The translations under genes were made by a program, and so were the position numbers. A stretch of DNA of 64,000 nt from Lysobacterales bacterium (lineage in GTDB: Bacteria; Pseudomonadota; Gammaproteobacteria; Xanthomonadales; Xanthomonadaceae), in NCBI GenBank assembly GCA_019510125.1, contig JAEKKX010000013.1:1-64000 (forward strand), written 5' to 3'. A model generated the notes under the pieces. The model saw only the letters and a program-made list of their open reading frames with translations. It had not been told where the DNA came from and made no database searches. The stretch's first letter is position 1; each line of letters begins with the position of its first letter. Below, in pieces: positions 25,744-41,219 of this stretch.

Positions 25744-26733
25744 TCAGTAGCGCGGCGGGGGCGCCGGCGCGTTGTCCACGATCGCCTCGATCCGGGCGAT
25801 CACCTCGGGCGTCAGCTTGTCCCTGGACTCGAGCGCCTTCAGGTTGTCGGCCAATTGCGCGGGCCGCGATGCGCCGAGGAGCACGCTCGACACGCGCGGG
25901 TTGGCCAGGCACCAGAGGATCGCCAGGTGGTGGACCGGCATCCCGACCTCGTCGGCGAGCGCCGACAGCGCGCGCACCTTGTCGATCTGCCGCCGGCCTT
26001 CCTCGCTGTCCCACTGCGCCTTGAGCCATTCGTAGCCGGGCAGGGTCATGCGGCTGTCCGCGGGGATGCCGTCGTTGTACTTGCCGGTCAGCACGCCGCC
26101 CTTCAGCGGCGACCAGATGGTCGTGCCCAGGCCCATGAGGTCGTACAGCGGCGCGTAGTCGGCCTCGACCTTCTGCCGCTCGAAGAGGTTGTACTGCGGC
26201 TGCTCCATCTGCGGCGGCGTGATCCGCAGCTCCTTCGCCACGGCCCACGCCTCGGTCAACTGCTGCGCGCTCCATTCCGACGTGCCCCAGTACATCACCT
26301 TGCCCTGCGCGACGAGGTCGTGCATCGCGCGCACGGTTTCCTCGATCGGGGTGTCGACGTCGGGGCGATGGCAGAAGTACAGGTCGAGGTAGTCCACCTG
26401 CAGGCGCCTGAGCGCGGCATGGCAGGCGTCGAACACGTGCTTGCGCGACAGCCCGTTCTGGGTCGGCTTCTCGCCGCCCCTGAACACTTTCGAGGACAGC
26501 AGGTAGGTGTCGCGGCTCCAGCCGAGTTTGCGCAGGGCCTCGCCCATCACCACTTCGGAGCGCCCCTGCTCGTAGATTTCGGCGTTGTCGAAGAAGTTGA
26601 TGCCGGCATCGTAGGCCAGCGCCATGAGGTCGAGCGCGTCCTTGCCGTCCACCTGGTTGCCGAAGGTCACCCATGAGCCGAGCGAGAGTTCGCTGAGCTT
26701 GAGGCCGGATTTTCCGAGACGTCGATATTCCAT
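25744..26733 (-). CDS. Aldo/keto reductase
   Basis: A 329-residue cytoplasmic NADPH-dependent aldo/keto reductase of the potassium-channel beta-subunit/YghZ-like group. The catalytic tetrad is visible: Asp in INFFDNAEIYEQG with the Tyr of the same segment, Lys in LLSSKVF and His in YFCHRPDVD. The cofactor end is present (SSVLLGASRPAQLADNLKALE). It lies 75 bp downstream of the NRPS on the same strand, so it may be in the same transcript. The NRPS ends in a reductase domain that can release an aldehyde, and this enzyme could reduce it further to an alcohol (inference). It could equally be an unrelated housekeeping reductase. Confidence 0.9.
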   Translation of the reverse strand: MEYRRLGKSGLKLSELSLGSWVTFGNQVDGKDALDLMALAYDAGINFFDNAEIYEQGRSEVVMGEALRKLGWSRDTYLLSSKVFRGGEKPTQNGLSRKHVFDACHAALRRLQVDYLDLYFCHRPDVDTPIEETVRAMHDLVAQGKVMYWGTSEWSAQQLTEAWAVAKELRITPPQMEQPQYNLFERQKVEADYAPLYDLMGLGTTIWSPLKGGVLTGKYNDGIPADSRMTLPGYEWLKAQWDSEEGRRQIDKVRALSALADEVGMPVHHLAILWCLANPRVSSVLLGASRPAQLADNLKALESRDKLTPEVIARIEAIVDNAPAPPPRY

Positions 26734-26808
26734 CGTTGGGTTCCAGGGAGGTCGTGGCCCGGTGGGGCGTGGTTGGGGCGTCGCCCGCGTGCGGCGCGGG
26801 CGACCGGG

Positions 26809-31416
<4,608 letters not shown>

Positions 31417-31566
31417 GTCCTGACAAGGTCCTTCTTCGATCACCCGGGAAGCCACCCGCAGACCGGTGAGACCGGCAAGCGCTCCCGTCTCCGGAAGCGG
31501 CATTCGACTGCGTGCGGGAAACGAGAGCCGATGTCGCGCATGTCGACGTGGCGCCCGGCGCGCCCA

Positions 31567-31572
31567 AGTATA
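31567..31572 (-). promoter_or_regulatory. Candidate -10 element for the NRPS gene
   Basis: TATACT on the minus strand, in the only AT-rich patch of the region (TTTATACTT). No good -35 lies at 16-18 bp; TTGGCG is 20 bp away. The leader to the NRPS ATG would be about 145 nt. Confidence 0.35.
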
Positions 31573-32022
31573 AACATCGCGACCCTGCGACGCGCCAAGC
31601 TGAAGCCCGGCGCAGGCCGCGGCCCGCGCGCGCTGCGCAACGCGCGCGTCCGGGCGCGATCGCGACCCCCTGCGCGCGGCGGCGGTGCGCATTCGGCGTC
31701 GGCGATGCGTGCCGTTCCGACGTCGGCCGCGGCCGGGGCGCCGCGTCGTGCTGCGGCGCACGCACGCACGCAGGCCGGCGGGCGAGGCGCGGGGAGGACG
31801 AGCGCGATCCCGCTAGGCGGTGCGGGCATCGATGTCGGCGCCCAGCGCGTCGAACTGCGGACGATCGTGGTCGCCATCGATTGCGGCTCGCCGTGCGGCC
31901 TCCGTGCCGGTGGGCGCATGCGGGCGCGGACCGGCCCTCGGGCGGAACCGGGGCGACGAGGCCGGCGGCCCGGACCGCGTCGTCATGGGAGGCCGGGTCC
32001 CGGCGCCCGCTGCGGATCGATT

Positions 32023-32039
32023 TGCACTAAATTGGTGCG
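32023..32039 (+). promoter_or_regulatory. NtrC-binding site abutting the ntrB start codon
   Basis: TGCACTAAATTGGTGCG matches the enteric NtrC box (TGCAC-N5/6-GGTGCA) at all but the last base. It ends at 32039, and the ntrB ATG begins at 32040. In enterics such sites over the glnL promoter serve for autoregulation. Confidence 0.8.
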
Positions 32040-33047
32040 ATGCCCCTCGACACCGCCGCCTTCGACGCCCTGTCCACGCCCGTGGCGTGGTGCGACGCGG
32101 CGGGGCGGGTCGAAGGCGGCAACCTGGCGCTGGCGCGCTGGCTGGGGGTCGGCACGCGCCGGCTGCCGGGGCTGCCGCTGGGCGCGTTCGAGATCGAGGG
32201 GCGCACCCTCGCCCGGGCGCTGGCCGAGCCGCCGGGCGACCAGCTCCGGCTGCGCCGCCTGCGCTTCGCCTTCCCCGGCAGCGAGGCGCCGCGCTACGCC
32301 GATGCGCTGCTGACCCGCCGCGAGGACGGCGGCTGGTGGCTGGAGGCGCACCCGGTCGACGAATTCCCCGGCGACGACCCGGCCACGGTGCTGCCGTCGG
32401 CGTTGTCGGCCGCGCTCAAGGGCCTGGCCCACGAGCTGCGCAATCCGCTGGCCGGGCTGAAGGGCGCGGCGCAGTTGCTGGCGCGGCGCGCGGCCGACGA
32501 GGAATCGCGCGAGCTGACCGGGCTGATCGAGTCGGAGGTGGCGCGGCTCACCGACCTCATCGACCGCCTGCTCACGCCCGCGCCGGCGCGCCCGCACGAG
32601 CCGCTCAACATCCACGTCGTGCTCGAACGCGTGCTGCGCCTGGCCGAGAACGACGCCGGCTGGGCGGTGAAGCTGGTGCGCGACTACGACCCGTCGCTGC
32701 CGGAGCTGGCCGGCGACGCCGACCGCCTGACCCAGGCGGTGTGGAATCTCGTGCGCAACGCGCTGCAGGCCGAGGCCAGCCACGTCAGCCTGCGCACCCG
32801 GGTCGAGCGCGGCGTGCGCATCGGCGAGGAGATCCACGCGCGCGTGCTGCGGCTGGAGATCGTCGACGACGGCCACGGCGTGCCGGAAACGCTGGCCGAA
32901 CAGTTGTTCCTGCCGCTGGTCAGCGGCCGCGCCGAGGGCACCGGCCTCGGCCTGGCGCTGGCCCAGCAGGTGGCGCGCGAGCACCGCGGCTCGCTGAGCT
33001 ATCGCTCGCGTCCCGGCCACACGGTGTTCGCGCTGCTGCTGCCCTAT

Positions 33048-33147
33048 CCCAACGAACTGCAGCCCAACGAACCGCAGCCCAACGAAGCGCAGCCCAGCGA
33101 AGCGCAGGCGAATGTGCCGCAGGCGAACGCACCGCAGACGAACGCGC
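33048..33147. repeat. 15-bp tandem repeat in the ntrB 3' end
   Basis: At least six units of CCCAACGAACTGCAG type encode PNELQ, PNEPQ, PNEAQ, PSEAQ, ANVPQ and ANAPQ. The first four are close copies and the rest drift. Confidence 0.85.
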
Positions 33148-33195
33148 CGGCGGCCGCGGCCGCCACCGACCCCGCGACGAAGGACCGACGCCACG

Positions 33196-34662
<1,467 letters not shown>

Positions 34663-34695
34663 ACCGTCGCCGCGCCCAGCGCGCGTCCGCAGGTC

Positions 34696-34765
34696 GTGAT
34701 CCGTACGCCGCGATCTGGACTCCGTGATCTGCACTCCGCGATCCGGACTCCGCGATCCGCACCGG
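34696..34765. repeat. 14-bp tandem repeat between ntrC and sodC
   Basis: Five 14-bp units (GTGATCCGTACGCC, GCGATCTGGACTCC, GTGATCTGCACTCC, GCGATCCGGACTCC, GCGATCCGCACCGG) fill the centre of a 174-bp intergenic region. Confidence 0.8.
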
Positions 34766-34836
34766 CGGATCGTGCAGAACCCCGGGTGCGCCGCACGGTC
34801 TATGCTGTCGGTTCCCCCGCACCCGGAGTGTCGAGC

Positions 34837-35394
34837 ATGACCGCGATCCGCATCCTCTCGCTCACCGTCCTGTGCTGCGCGCTCGCCGCCTGCGCCAGCG
34901 CGCCGCCGCCGAAACCCGCGCCCGCGCCGCAGCATCGCCTGCAGCGCGCAACGGCCAACATCGGTCCGGCTTCGGCCAGCCTCGTCAGCGGCTCGCTGGC
35001 GATCACCGCCATCGACGGCGGCGTGCGCATCGAGGGCGACCTCGGCGGCCTCTCGCCCAACGGCGCCAACGCGATCCACGTCCACGAGCGCGGCGACTGC
35101 TCCGCGGCCGACGCCAGCAGCGCCGGCGGCCACTTCAATCCCGGCGGCATGCCGCACGGCCAGGCCGGCGCAGGCCCGCACCATCTCGGCGACATGAACA
35201 ACCTCCGCGCCAACGCCGAAGGCGTCGCCCATGTCGACATCCGCCTGCTCGGCGTCACCCTCGGCAGCGGCGCGGCCAACGACGTGCTCGGCCGCGCGAT
35301 CGTCGTCCACGCCAACGCCGACGACTACCACAGCCAGCCCGCCGGCAACGCCGGCGCCCGCGTCGGCTGCGGCGTGATCGACGTCGCGCGCTGA
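34837..35394 (+). CDS. sodC: Cu,Zn superoxide dismutase lipoprotein
   Basis: A 185-residue lipoprotein that dismutates superoxide in the periplasm. The lipobox LCCALAAC lies near residue 16-20. All metal ligands can be found: Cu ligands in HVHERGDC and IVVHANADD, the bridging His in GGHFNP, and Zn ligands in MPHGQ, PHHLGD and its Asp. The disulfide Cys of HERGDC pairs with VGCGVI near the end. Length fits bacterial SodC. The ATG at 34837 follows CCGGAGTGTCGAGC; a 47-residue in-frame extension upstream is encoded largely by a 14-bp repeat and is rejected. Confidence 0.93.
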   Translation: MTAIRILSLTVLCCALAACASAPPPKPAPAPQHRLQRATANIGPASASLVSGSLAITAIDGGVRIEGDLGGLSPNGANAIHVHERGDCSAADASSAGGHFNPGGMPHGQAGAGPHHLGDMNNLRANAEGVAHVDIRLLGVTLGSGAANDVLGRAIVVHANADDYHSQPAGNAGARVGCGVIDVAR

Positions 35395-35460
35395 CCGCGG
35401 AGCGCGGACAGCGCATCGCGGGCCGGCGGCAGGTGGCCGCCGACCCGCGTCTCCCCGCGC

Positions 35461-35976
35461 TCAGGGCTTCGGCGCGCGGGCGATGTAGTCCAGCAGCGCG
35501 GCGTCGAGCGCGCCGCTGCTGCGTCCGATCGACAGCAACGCGGCTTCGAGCCCCGCAGCCGACGGCGAGGTCGCCGTCGCCGATTGCCCGGCGACCGCGG
35601 ACTCGATCCGCAGCGCATCGCCGTGGACGACCTGGCGCGACACCGTGCCGTCGCCGTGGAACTGTTCGAGGAGGATGCCGTTGTAGCCCAGCGCCGGCGG
35701 TGCATCGGCTGTCGCGGCGATCGCGCGGCCGGTCGCGGTCGCCGAATCGAGCCGCTTGCGCACGACCTCGTACACCGGTCCTGGCAGCACGGTGACGGTC
35801 GGGTTCGGACGTCCCGAGAACAGCAGGTAGGTCACCCGGAACTGCGCGCCGGGCGCCATCGGCCGGGCGTCGTCGGCGATGCGCGCGTTCGGGCCGGCGG
35901 CGAGGGCGGGCAGGCCGCCGACGACGGCCAGCGACACGGCGACGGCGAGGCGAAGGACGGAATGCGGAATGTTCAT
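35461..35976 (-). CDS. Exported protein of unknown function
   Basis: A 171-residue protein with a signal peptide (residues 1-26, ending in LPALAAG). The mature part has MAPGAQFRVTYLLFSGRPNPTVTV and a C-terminal Ala-rich helix ending in ALLDYIARAPKP. The FSGRPNP segment recurs in uncharacterised secreted proteins, but I know of no function. The ATG at 35976 is chosen for the signal peptide and for GGGAGGCCCAC upstream. It lies just downstream of the LamG-domain gene on the same strand (22 bp), so the two are probably cotranscribed. Confidence 0.7.
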   Translation of the reverse strand: MNIPHSVLRLAVAVSLAVVGGLPALAAGPNARIADDARPMAPGAQFRVTYLLFSGRPNPTVTVLPGPVYEVVRKRLDSATATGRAIAATADAPPALGYNGILLEQFHGDGTVSRQVVHGDALRIESAVAGQSATATSPSAAGLEAALLSIGRSSGALDAALLDYIARAPKP

Positions 35977-35998
35977 GTGGGCCTCCCTGGCGCCGCGA

Positions 35999-37201
35999 TC
36001 AGTTGATGCGTTCATGGCCGTAGCCGTCGGCGATGTCCGACCAGGCCAGGAAGAAGCCGCAGAAGTTGGCGTAGCCGCCGCGGTTCGCCGTGCGTGGGTC
36101 GGTGATGATGTTGCCGCTGTTGTCGCGGTTGGTGGCCGCGGTGCCGCCGGGCTTGTGGCTCCAGGTGCCGTCGTCGTCGAGTCGGTACCAGTGGTAGTCG
36201 GGAGTGGACCCGACGTAGCCGGTCACCAGCGCCAGCCCGCCCTTGAAGTCCAGCGGCCAGTCGGGGTAGTAGCCGATCGGCTGCAGGCCGTCGGCGATCG
36301 CGGCGGCGATCATCGCCGGGCAGGTCATCGAACTGCTTTGCGCGCCGGCGGCGCGGCCGGGCTGGGCGAAGGTGTTGGTGGCGCGGTTGTTGGCGTAGTT
36401 GTAGCAGTTGTTGTTGTACTGCCGCGTGCCGCCGTCGTTCCAGAACGTCGGGTGGTACAGCGGTTTGCCCGGGTTGAGGACCGTCCAGACCTCCCAGTTG
36501 GGCAGCGCGCGGTTGAAGACGTAGACCTCGTCGAGGCGGTCGTTGAAGCGGTAGCCGGAATAGTCCTTGTGGCCGCCGATGTAGAACGGCAGGTCCGTGT
36601 TGTCGATGTTGCCCATCTTCGGCGTGAGCAGGCCGGTCTGGTAGCCGTCGATGTAGAAGGCGATGTTGACCGGCCACGACGTGCGGTTGACCGACACCGC
36701 GACGTGGTGCCACTGGTTCCGGGTGAGCGTCATCGTCCCGTCCGACACGTAGTTGAGCCAGCCGGTCTCGTCGGCCAGTTGCAGCAGCAGCTTGTTGCCG
36801 CCCTCCACCGCGAACGCGTAGCCGCGGCCGTTCGAGCCGCGGTTGTCGACGATGGTCTTGACCGAGCGGCCGGTGTCGTTGATGCGGACCCACGCGGTGA
36901 TCGTGAAGCTGCCCGTGCCGAAGTTGAGGTTCGACGAATTGGGCACCTGGACGTACTTGTCGCCGGTCAGATCGACCGCGTTGTCCGTCCACCCCCAGCT
37001 ATCGGGATTGGCGCCGTAGACGCGGCCGTTGCGCGCGTAGCCGCTGGTGTCCGGCGCCATCCGGTAGGTGAACAGGTTGATCGTGCTCAGGTGCCACTCG
37101 CCGACCAGGCCGTTTGTCACCCGGTTGGGCACGGCCTGGCTGGCCGAGACCGGCAGCAGGAGCGCGCCGATCGCCAGCAGCGATTTGAATGCGGACTTCA
37201 T
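35999..37201 (-). CDS. Secreted LamG-domain protein with a Cys/His C-terminal module
   Basis: A 400-residue exported protein. Signal peptide residues 1-23 (ending SASQA). Residues 28-235 are a LamG/concanavalin A-like lectin domain (GLVGEWHL, FTITAWVRI, NQWHHVAVSVNR, YIDGYQTG, DRLDEVYVFNRAL). The C-terminal 150 residues form a separate module with NNNCYNYANNRA, HWYRLDDDGTWSHKPGGTAATN, DPRTANRGGYANFCGFFLAW. The single Cys, the His in SHKPG and the Asp/Asn nearby could be a cysteine-peptidase-like site, but this is inference only. The lectin domain would bind a carbohydrate outside the cell. AAGGAGAGATGGC precedes the ATG, an excellent site. Confidence 0.8.
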   Translation of the reverse strand: MKSAFKSLLAIGALLLPVSASQAVPNRVTNGLVGEWHLSTINLFTYRMAPDTSGYARNGRVYGANPDSWGWTDNAVDLTGDKYVQVPNSSNLNFGTGSFTITAWVRINDTGRSVKTIVDNRGSNGRGYAFAVEGGNKLLLQLADETGWLNYVSDGTMTLTRNQWHHVAVSVNRTSWPVNIAFYIDGYQTGLLTPKMGNIDNTDLPFYIGGHKDYSGYRFNDRLDEVYVFNRALPNWEVWTVLNPGKPLYHPTFWNDGGTRQYNNNCYNYANNRATNTFAQPGRAAGAQSSSMTCPAMIAAAIADGLQPIGYYPDWPLDFKGGLALVTGYVGSTPDYHWYRLDDDGTWSHKPGGTAATNRDNSGNIITDPRTANRGGYANFCGFFLAWSDIADGYGHERIN

Positions 37202-37353
37202 GCCATCTCTCCTTGATGTCGCCGCCACCGTCGCCCCGGTGGCCGGGGGCGGGCAGGCACGAACGCGGCGGCGATCCGTGCTGCGCGCACCCGGAGTATA
37301 GCCCCGCGCGGTCGCCGCGCAGGGACGTCCGCGGCCGCCGTCCGCCGGCGGGA

Positions 37354-38256
37354 TCAGCCCAGCAGCGCGCGCGGATCCTGCGCGCCGGCGCAGGGCACCG
37401 TGCGCACGTCGAGGCCGTGGACCTTGAGGATCGCGAGCAACTGCCGCTGGCGCGCGCGGAACACGTCGAAGCGGCGATCGAGGCGGCCGTCGTCGCGCTC
37501 GTCGCCGGCGTAGCGGCGGCGCCAGGCGTCGCGATCGAAATCGGCGACGTCGACATGGCCGCCGCGGTAGCGCAGCAGCGGTTCGGGCGGCGCGTCGAGC
37601 CACGCGTCCTCGCCGGGCGCGAGCAGCGCGGTCTCGATCAGCGGCCACAGCCCGCCGAGGCCGACGTGGCGGTACTGCAGCGCCATCATCGCCGCGAGGT
37701 CGTAGGCGGTGAGGTAGCGGGCGTGTTCGATCCGCGCGTCGAAGGCGTCCTGCGCGGCGAGCGCGGTCTCGGCGTCGGCCATGCCGCGTTCGAGCAGCGC
37801 GTGCTCGTACGTCGCGGCGACCGCGGTCGCCACCGGGGCCGCGCCGACCAGCAGGAACGGCACCACCCGCAGCGGGCCGCCGTGCAGCTCCAGTTCGGCG
37901 CGCAGCGGCGCCGGCACGGTGCCGTCCGCATCGGCGCCAAACGCGATCACCCGCGGCCCGCCGTCGCCCTGCGGCGCGCGCGCGTGCAGTTCCTCCAGCC
38001 GCCGGTGCAGCGGCCAGCCCGGGCGCAGCATCTCCGCCGGGTCGTAGTGCGCGCCGGCGAGGACGAGGTCCATCGACGCGGCGTCGGCGCTGAGCGCGGC
38101 GAGGCCGCGTCCGACGAATCCGGCCAGCATGCCGGCCTCCGCCTGGCGCAGGGCGGCGCGACCCGGCTGGGTGCCGGGCGCCAGTTCCAGCGCGAGTGCG
38201 CCGCGGACCACCATGCGCGGCGTGGCGGCGGGAAGGGACGACGGTTCTGCGGACAT
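37354..38256 (-). CDS. Conserved-looking cytoplasmic protein of unknown function
   Basis: A 300-residue protein without signal peptide or membrane helix. Features are an acidic Ala-rich N-terminal half, GPRVIAFGADADGT in the middle, LTAYDLAAMMALQYRHVGLGGLWPLIETALLAPGEDAWLD, and a basic C-terminal helix (RRRYAGDERDDGRLDRRFDVFRARQRQLLAIL). I do not recognise the family. It is divergent from the thiolase gene. Confidence 0.6.
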   Translation of the reverse strand: MSAEPSSLPAATPRMVVRGALALELAPGTQPGRAALRQAEAGMLAGFVGRGLAALSADAASMDLVLAGAHYDPAEMLRPGWPLHRRLEELHARAPQGDGGPRVIAFGADADGTVPAPLRAELELHGGPLRVVPFLLVGAAPVATAVAATYEHALLERGMADAETALAAQDAFDARIEHARYLTAYDLAAMMALQYRHVGLGGLWPLIETALLAPGEDAWLDAPPEPLLRYRGGHVDVADFDRDAWRRRYAGDERDDGRLDRRFDVFRARQRQLLAILKVHGLDVRTVPCAGAQDPRALLG

Positions 38257-38420
38257 GGTCTCGTTGGCCGGGGCGGCGGGCAGGGGTACACTCGTGCATT
38301 ATCCGCCGTTCGTCCGCCTCCGTCGGCGTTCGCCGCGTTCTAGAGGCGAAGCTCGACGGATTGCGGGTTCAATCAGAAGCCCTGCCGCGGCCGTCGCGGC
38401 CTTCCCTGCCGAGGTGCCCG

Positions 38421-39701
38421 ATGCTGCATGGTCGTCCCGTCGCCGTCCTGGGCGGCGCCCGCATTCCCTTCTGTCGCCAGAACACGGCCTACGCCGACGT
38501 CGGCAACCTCGGGATGAGCGTCCGCACGCTGGGCGCGGTGGTCGAGAAGTTCGGCCTCCAGGGCCAGGTGCTGGGCGAAGTGGCGATGGGCGCGGTGCTC
38601 AAGCACAGCAGCGACTGGAACCTCGGCCGCGAGGCCGCGCTGTCCTCAGGCCTGTCGCCGCTGACCCCGGGCATCTCGGTGCAGCGCGCCTGCGGCACGT
38701 CGCTGGACACCGTCATCCTGGTCGCGAACAAGATCGCGACCGGGCAGATCGAGGTCGGCATCGGCGGCGGCTCGGACACCACCTCCGACGTGCCGATCGC
38801 GGTGAGTCCGAAGCTGCGCCGCCGGCTGCTGTCGGCCGCGGCGGCGAAGTCGACGATGGACCGCATCGCGCGGCTCACCAGCGGCTTCTCCTTCGGCGAG
38901 CTCAAGCCGGAATTCCCGGGCGTCGGCGAGCCGCGCACCGGCAAGTCGATGGGCCAGCACTGCGAGGACATGGCCAAGGAGTGGAACATCGGCCGGGTCG
39001 AGCAGGACGAATGGGCGCTGTCGTCGCACAGGAAGCTCGGCGCCGCCTACGAGCGCGGCTTCTTCGACGACCTGGTGGTGCCGTTCCGCGGCGTCGCCCG
39101 CGACAACATCCTGCGCGCCGACACCACGCTGGAGAAGCTGGCCTCGCTCAAGCCGGCGTTCGACAGGACCTCCGGCCGCGGCACGCTGACCGCCGGCAAT
39201 TCCACGCCGCTGACCGACGGCGCCTCGGCCTGCCTGATCGCTTCCGAGGACTGGGCCGCGCAGCACGGCCACGAAGTGCTGTGCCGGATCCGCGACGCGC
39301 ACGTCGCCGCGGTCGATTTCGTCCACGGCGAGGGCCTGCTGATGGCGCCGACCGTGGCCGTCGCCGAGATGCTCAAGCGCAACGGCCTCACCCTGCAGGA
39401 TTTCGACGTCTACGAGATCCACGAGGCGTTCGCCGCGCAGGTGCTGTGCACGCTGCGCGCGTGGGAGAGCCCCGAATACTGCCGCGACCGCCTCGGCCTC
39501 GACGCGCCGCTGGGCAGCATCGATCCGGCGAAGATCAACCCGCTGGGCTCGTCGCTGGCGACCGGCCATCCCTTCGCCGCCACCGGCGCGCGCATCGTCG
39601 CCACCGCCGCGAAGGAACTGAAGGAGCGCGGCGGCGGCCGCTGCCTGGTGTCGATCTGCACCGCCGGCGGCATGGGCGTGGTGGCGATCCTGGAGCGCTG
39701 A
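38421..39701 (+). CDS. Thiolase (acetyl-CoA C-acyltransferase, FadI-like)
   Basis: A 426-residue thiolase of the fatty acid beta-oxidation type, cleaving 3-ketoacyl-CoA with CoA. The nucleophile Cys lies in VQRACGTSLD, the active-site His in ATGHPFAATGARI and the second Cys in SICTAGGMG; the NEAF-equivalent reads HEAFAAQ. The ATG at 38421 is preceded by GAGGTGCCCG. No partner hydratase gene is adjacent. Length is typical of FadI (about 430). Confidence 0.92.
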   Translation: MLHGRPVAVLGGARIPFCRQNTAYADVGNLGMSVRTLGAVVEKFGLQGQVLGEVAMGAVLKHSSDWNLGREAALSSGLSPLTPGISVQRACGTSLDTVILVANKIATGQIEVGIGGGSDTTSDVPIAVSPKLRRRLLSAAAAKSTMDRIARLTSGFSFGELKPEFPGVGEPRTGKSMGQHCEDMAKEWNIGRVEQDEWALSSHRKLGAAYERGFFDDLVVPFRGVARDNILRADTTLEKLASLKPAFDRTSGRGTLTAGNSTPLTDGASACLIASEDWAAQHGHEVLCRIRDAHVAAVDFVHGEGLLMAPTVAVAEMLKRNGLTLQDFDVYEIHEAFAAQVLCTLRAWESPEYCRDRLGLDAPLGSIDPAKINPLGSSLATGHPFAATGARIVATAAKELKERGGGRCLVSICTAGGMGVVAILER

Positions 39702-39927
39702 GCGCATCGCGGACGCGTGGCGACGCGTCGCTGCGCGTCCGCCGCATCGCGAGATGTCCCGCCTGCGGACGCAACCTCCGGTGACGCCGGTGACGGGCGA
39801 CCGTGGCCGGTTTCGTCCAACCCCGTTCCGCGATCCGATACGTTTCCCGACGGCACGCTCCGACGGCGCGCTTCGATTGCATGGCGCCGCCGGCCCGCCC
39901 TCAACGGATCTTCAACGGGGATTGATC

Positions 39928-41016
39928 ATGCGTCGCATCGTCTCGAATCTGCTGGTCTGCGGCCTGGTCGCCGCCCTTTCGTTCTCCCTCGCCGCCTGCA
40001 GCAAGCAGGAAAGCGCCAGCGCCGGGTACGCATCGCGCGAGGTCGCCGACAAGGCCATGGCCGGCGGCGCGATGCCTGCCGCCGCGCCCGCCGCGCCGGC
40101 CGAAGCACAGATGGCGGCCGCATCCGACGCGGCCGCGAACGGCATCGCCGAGGACGCCGCCGCCCGGCGCGAGGCCGACGACGGCGTCGAAACCGCGACC
40201 ACGGTCGACGCCGGCCAGCTCAGTTCCAGCGCCGCCACCTACAAGGACGGCACGCGCAAGTTCATCCGCACCGCGCAGGCGCAGTTCCGGGTCAAGGACG
40301 TCTACGATTCGGCGCTCGCGATCGAGGACGTCGCCGCGCAGCAGGGCGGCTTCGTCGTGGACAACAACCTGTCGGCGCAGACGCTGAGCAGCCAGCGCCG
40401 CCCCGCCGGCGACGGCAAACTGATCGAACTGACCGAATACCAGGTGCGCGGCAGCCTCACCGTCCGCGTGCCCAGCGACCACACCCAGGACTTCCTGCGC
40501 GCGATCGCGAAGCAGATGGAATTCCTCGACCAGCGCGCGTTCCAGGCCGCCGACGCGCAGTTCGACCTGCTGCGCCGGCAGCTCGCCTGGCAGCGCGAGC
40601 AGGACGCGCAGCGCGAACTCGGCGACGCGATCCGCGGCGGCGACCGGCTCGACCGCAAGGCCGACGTGATCCAGGCCCGCAGCGGCGCGCGCCAGCAGCG
40701 AGACGAGGCGCTGATCGAGCAGAAGCAGTACGAGGACCGGGTCGACTTCAGCACCATCACGCTGTCGCTGTACCAGTTGCCGAAGATCCGCCAGACCGAG
40801 ATGACCGACACCGAGGCGGTGTTCCGCGACCATGCGCCGGGCTTCTTCCCGCGGATGTTCGAGGCGATCCGCGCCGGCTGGTACGCGGTGCTCGACGTGG
40901 TGGTCGCGGTGACCGCGGCGTGGCCGCTGTGGCTGGCGATCGCGCTGGCGGTGTACGCGGTGCGTCGTTGGCGCGCGCTGCGCCCGCAGCGTCGCCCGCC
41001 GCCGATCGGGGAGTGA
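39928..41016 (+). CDS. DUF4349 lipoprotein
   Basis: A 362-residue membrane-associated protein. The lipobox SFSLAAC lies at about residues 18-24. A long Ala-rich region is followed by the DUF4349 core (TRKFIRTAQAQFRVKDVYDSALAIEDVAAQQGGFVVDNNL, LTVRVPSDHTQDFLRAI), a coiled-coil segment and a C-terminal membrane helix (AAWPLWLAIALAVYAVRRW). Having both lipid anchor and helix is typical of the family. The function is unknown; some relatives act near channels or in envelope stress. The preceding 226 bp holds no gene I can support. Confidence 0.8.
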   Translation: MRRIVSNLLVCGLVAALSFSLAACSKQESASAGYASREVADKAMAGGAMPAAAPAAPAEAQMAAASDAAANGIAEDAAARREADDGVETATTVDAGQLSSSAATYKDGTRKFIRTAQAQFRVKDVYDSALAIEDVAAQQGGFVVDNNLSAQTLSSQRRPAGDGKLIELTEYQVRGSLTVRVPSDHTQDFLRAIAKQMEFLDQRAFQAADAQFDLLRRQLAWQREQDAQRELGDAIRGGDRLDRKADVIQARSGARQQRDEALIEQKQYEDRVDFSTITLSLYQLPKIRQTEMTDTEAVFRDHAPGFFPRMFEAIRAGWYAVLDVVVAVTAAWPLWLAIALAVYAVRRWRALRPQRRPPPIGE

Positions 41017-41219
41017 TCCGGAGGTCGACGGCAGCGGCTGCGCGCCGGCGCGCAGCCTGAACGGCGCCGGCGGGCCCGCCTCGTCGCGGGTCCGCTGCTC
41101 CGCCACGGCTGCGGGCGCGGACGTTCGATGGCTGCGACGTCGCTGTTGCGCGGAAGGCGCTATCGAAGCCGGCGAGGGACCGACTAGACTGCGGCGGATC
41201 GGCCGTCAGGGAAGTCCGC

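Larger units (their letters stand above)
31417..32039. other. Divergent intergenic region NRPS / ntrB
   Basis: A long region without a convincing gene; open frames here have shadow-like composition. It holds the candidate NRPS promoter (31567-31572) at one end and the NtrC operator (32023-32039) at the other. Confidence 0.5.

Noticed and set aside
31440-31919. Possible 159-codon gene in the NRPS/ntrB intergenic region
   Set aside because: Arg/Pro/Ala-rich without signal, motif or ribosome site, and it covers the NRPS start and its likely promoter.
34696-34836. A 47-residue N-terminal extension of SodC
   Set aside because: It is translated from a 14-bp repeat, would bury the lipoprotein signal and lacks a ribosome site; the ATG at 34837 has one.
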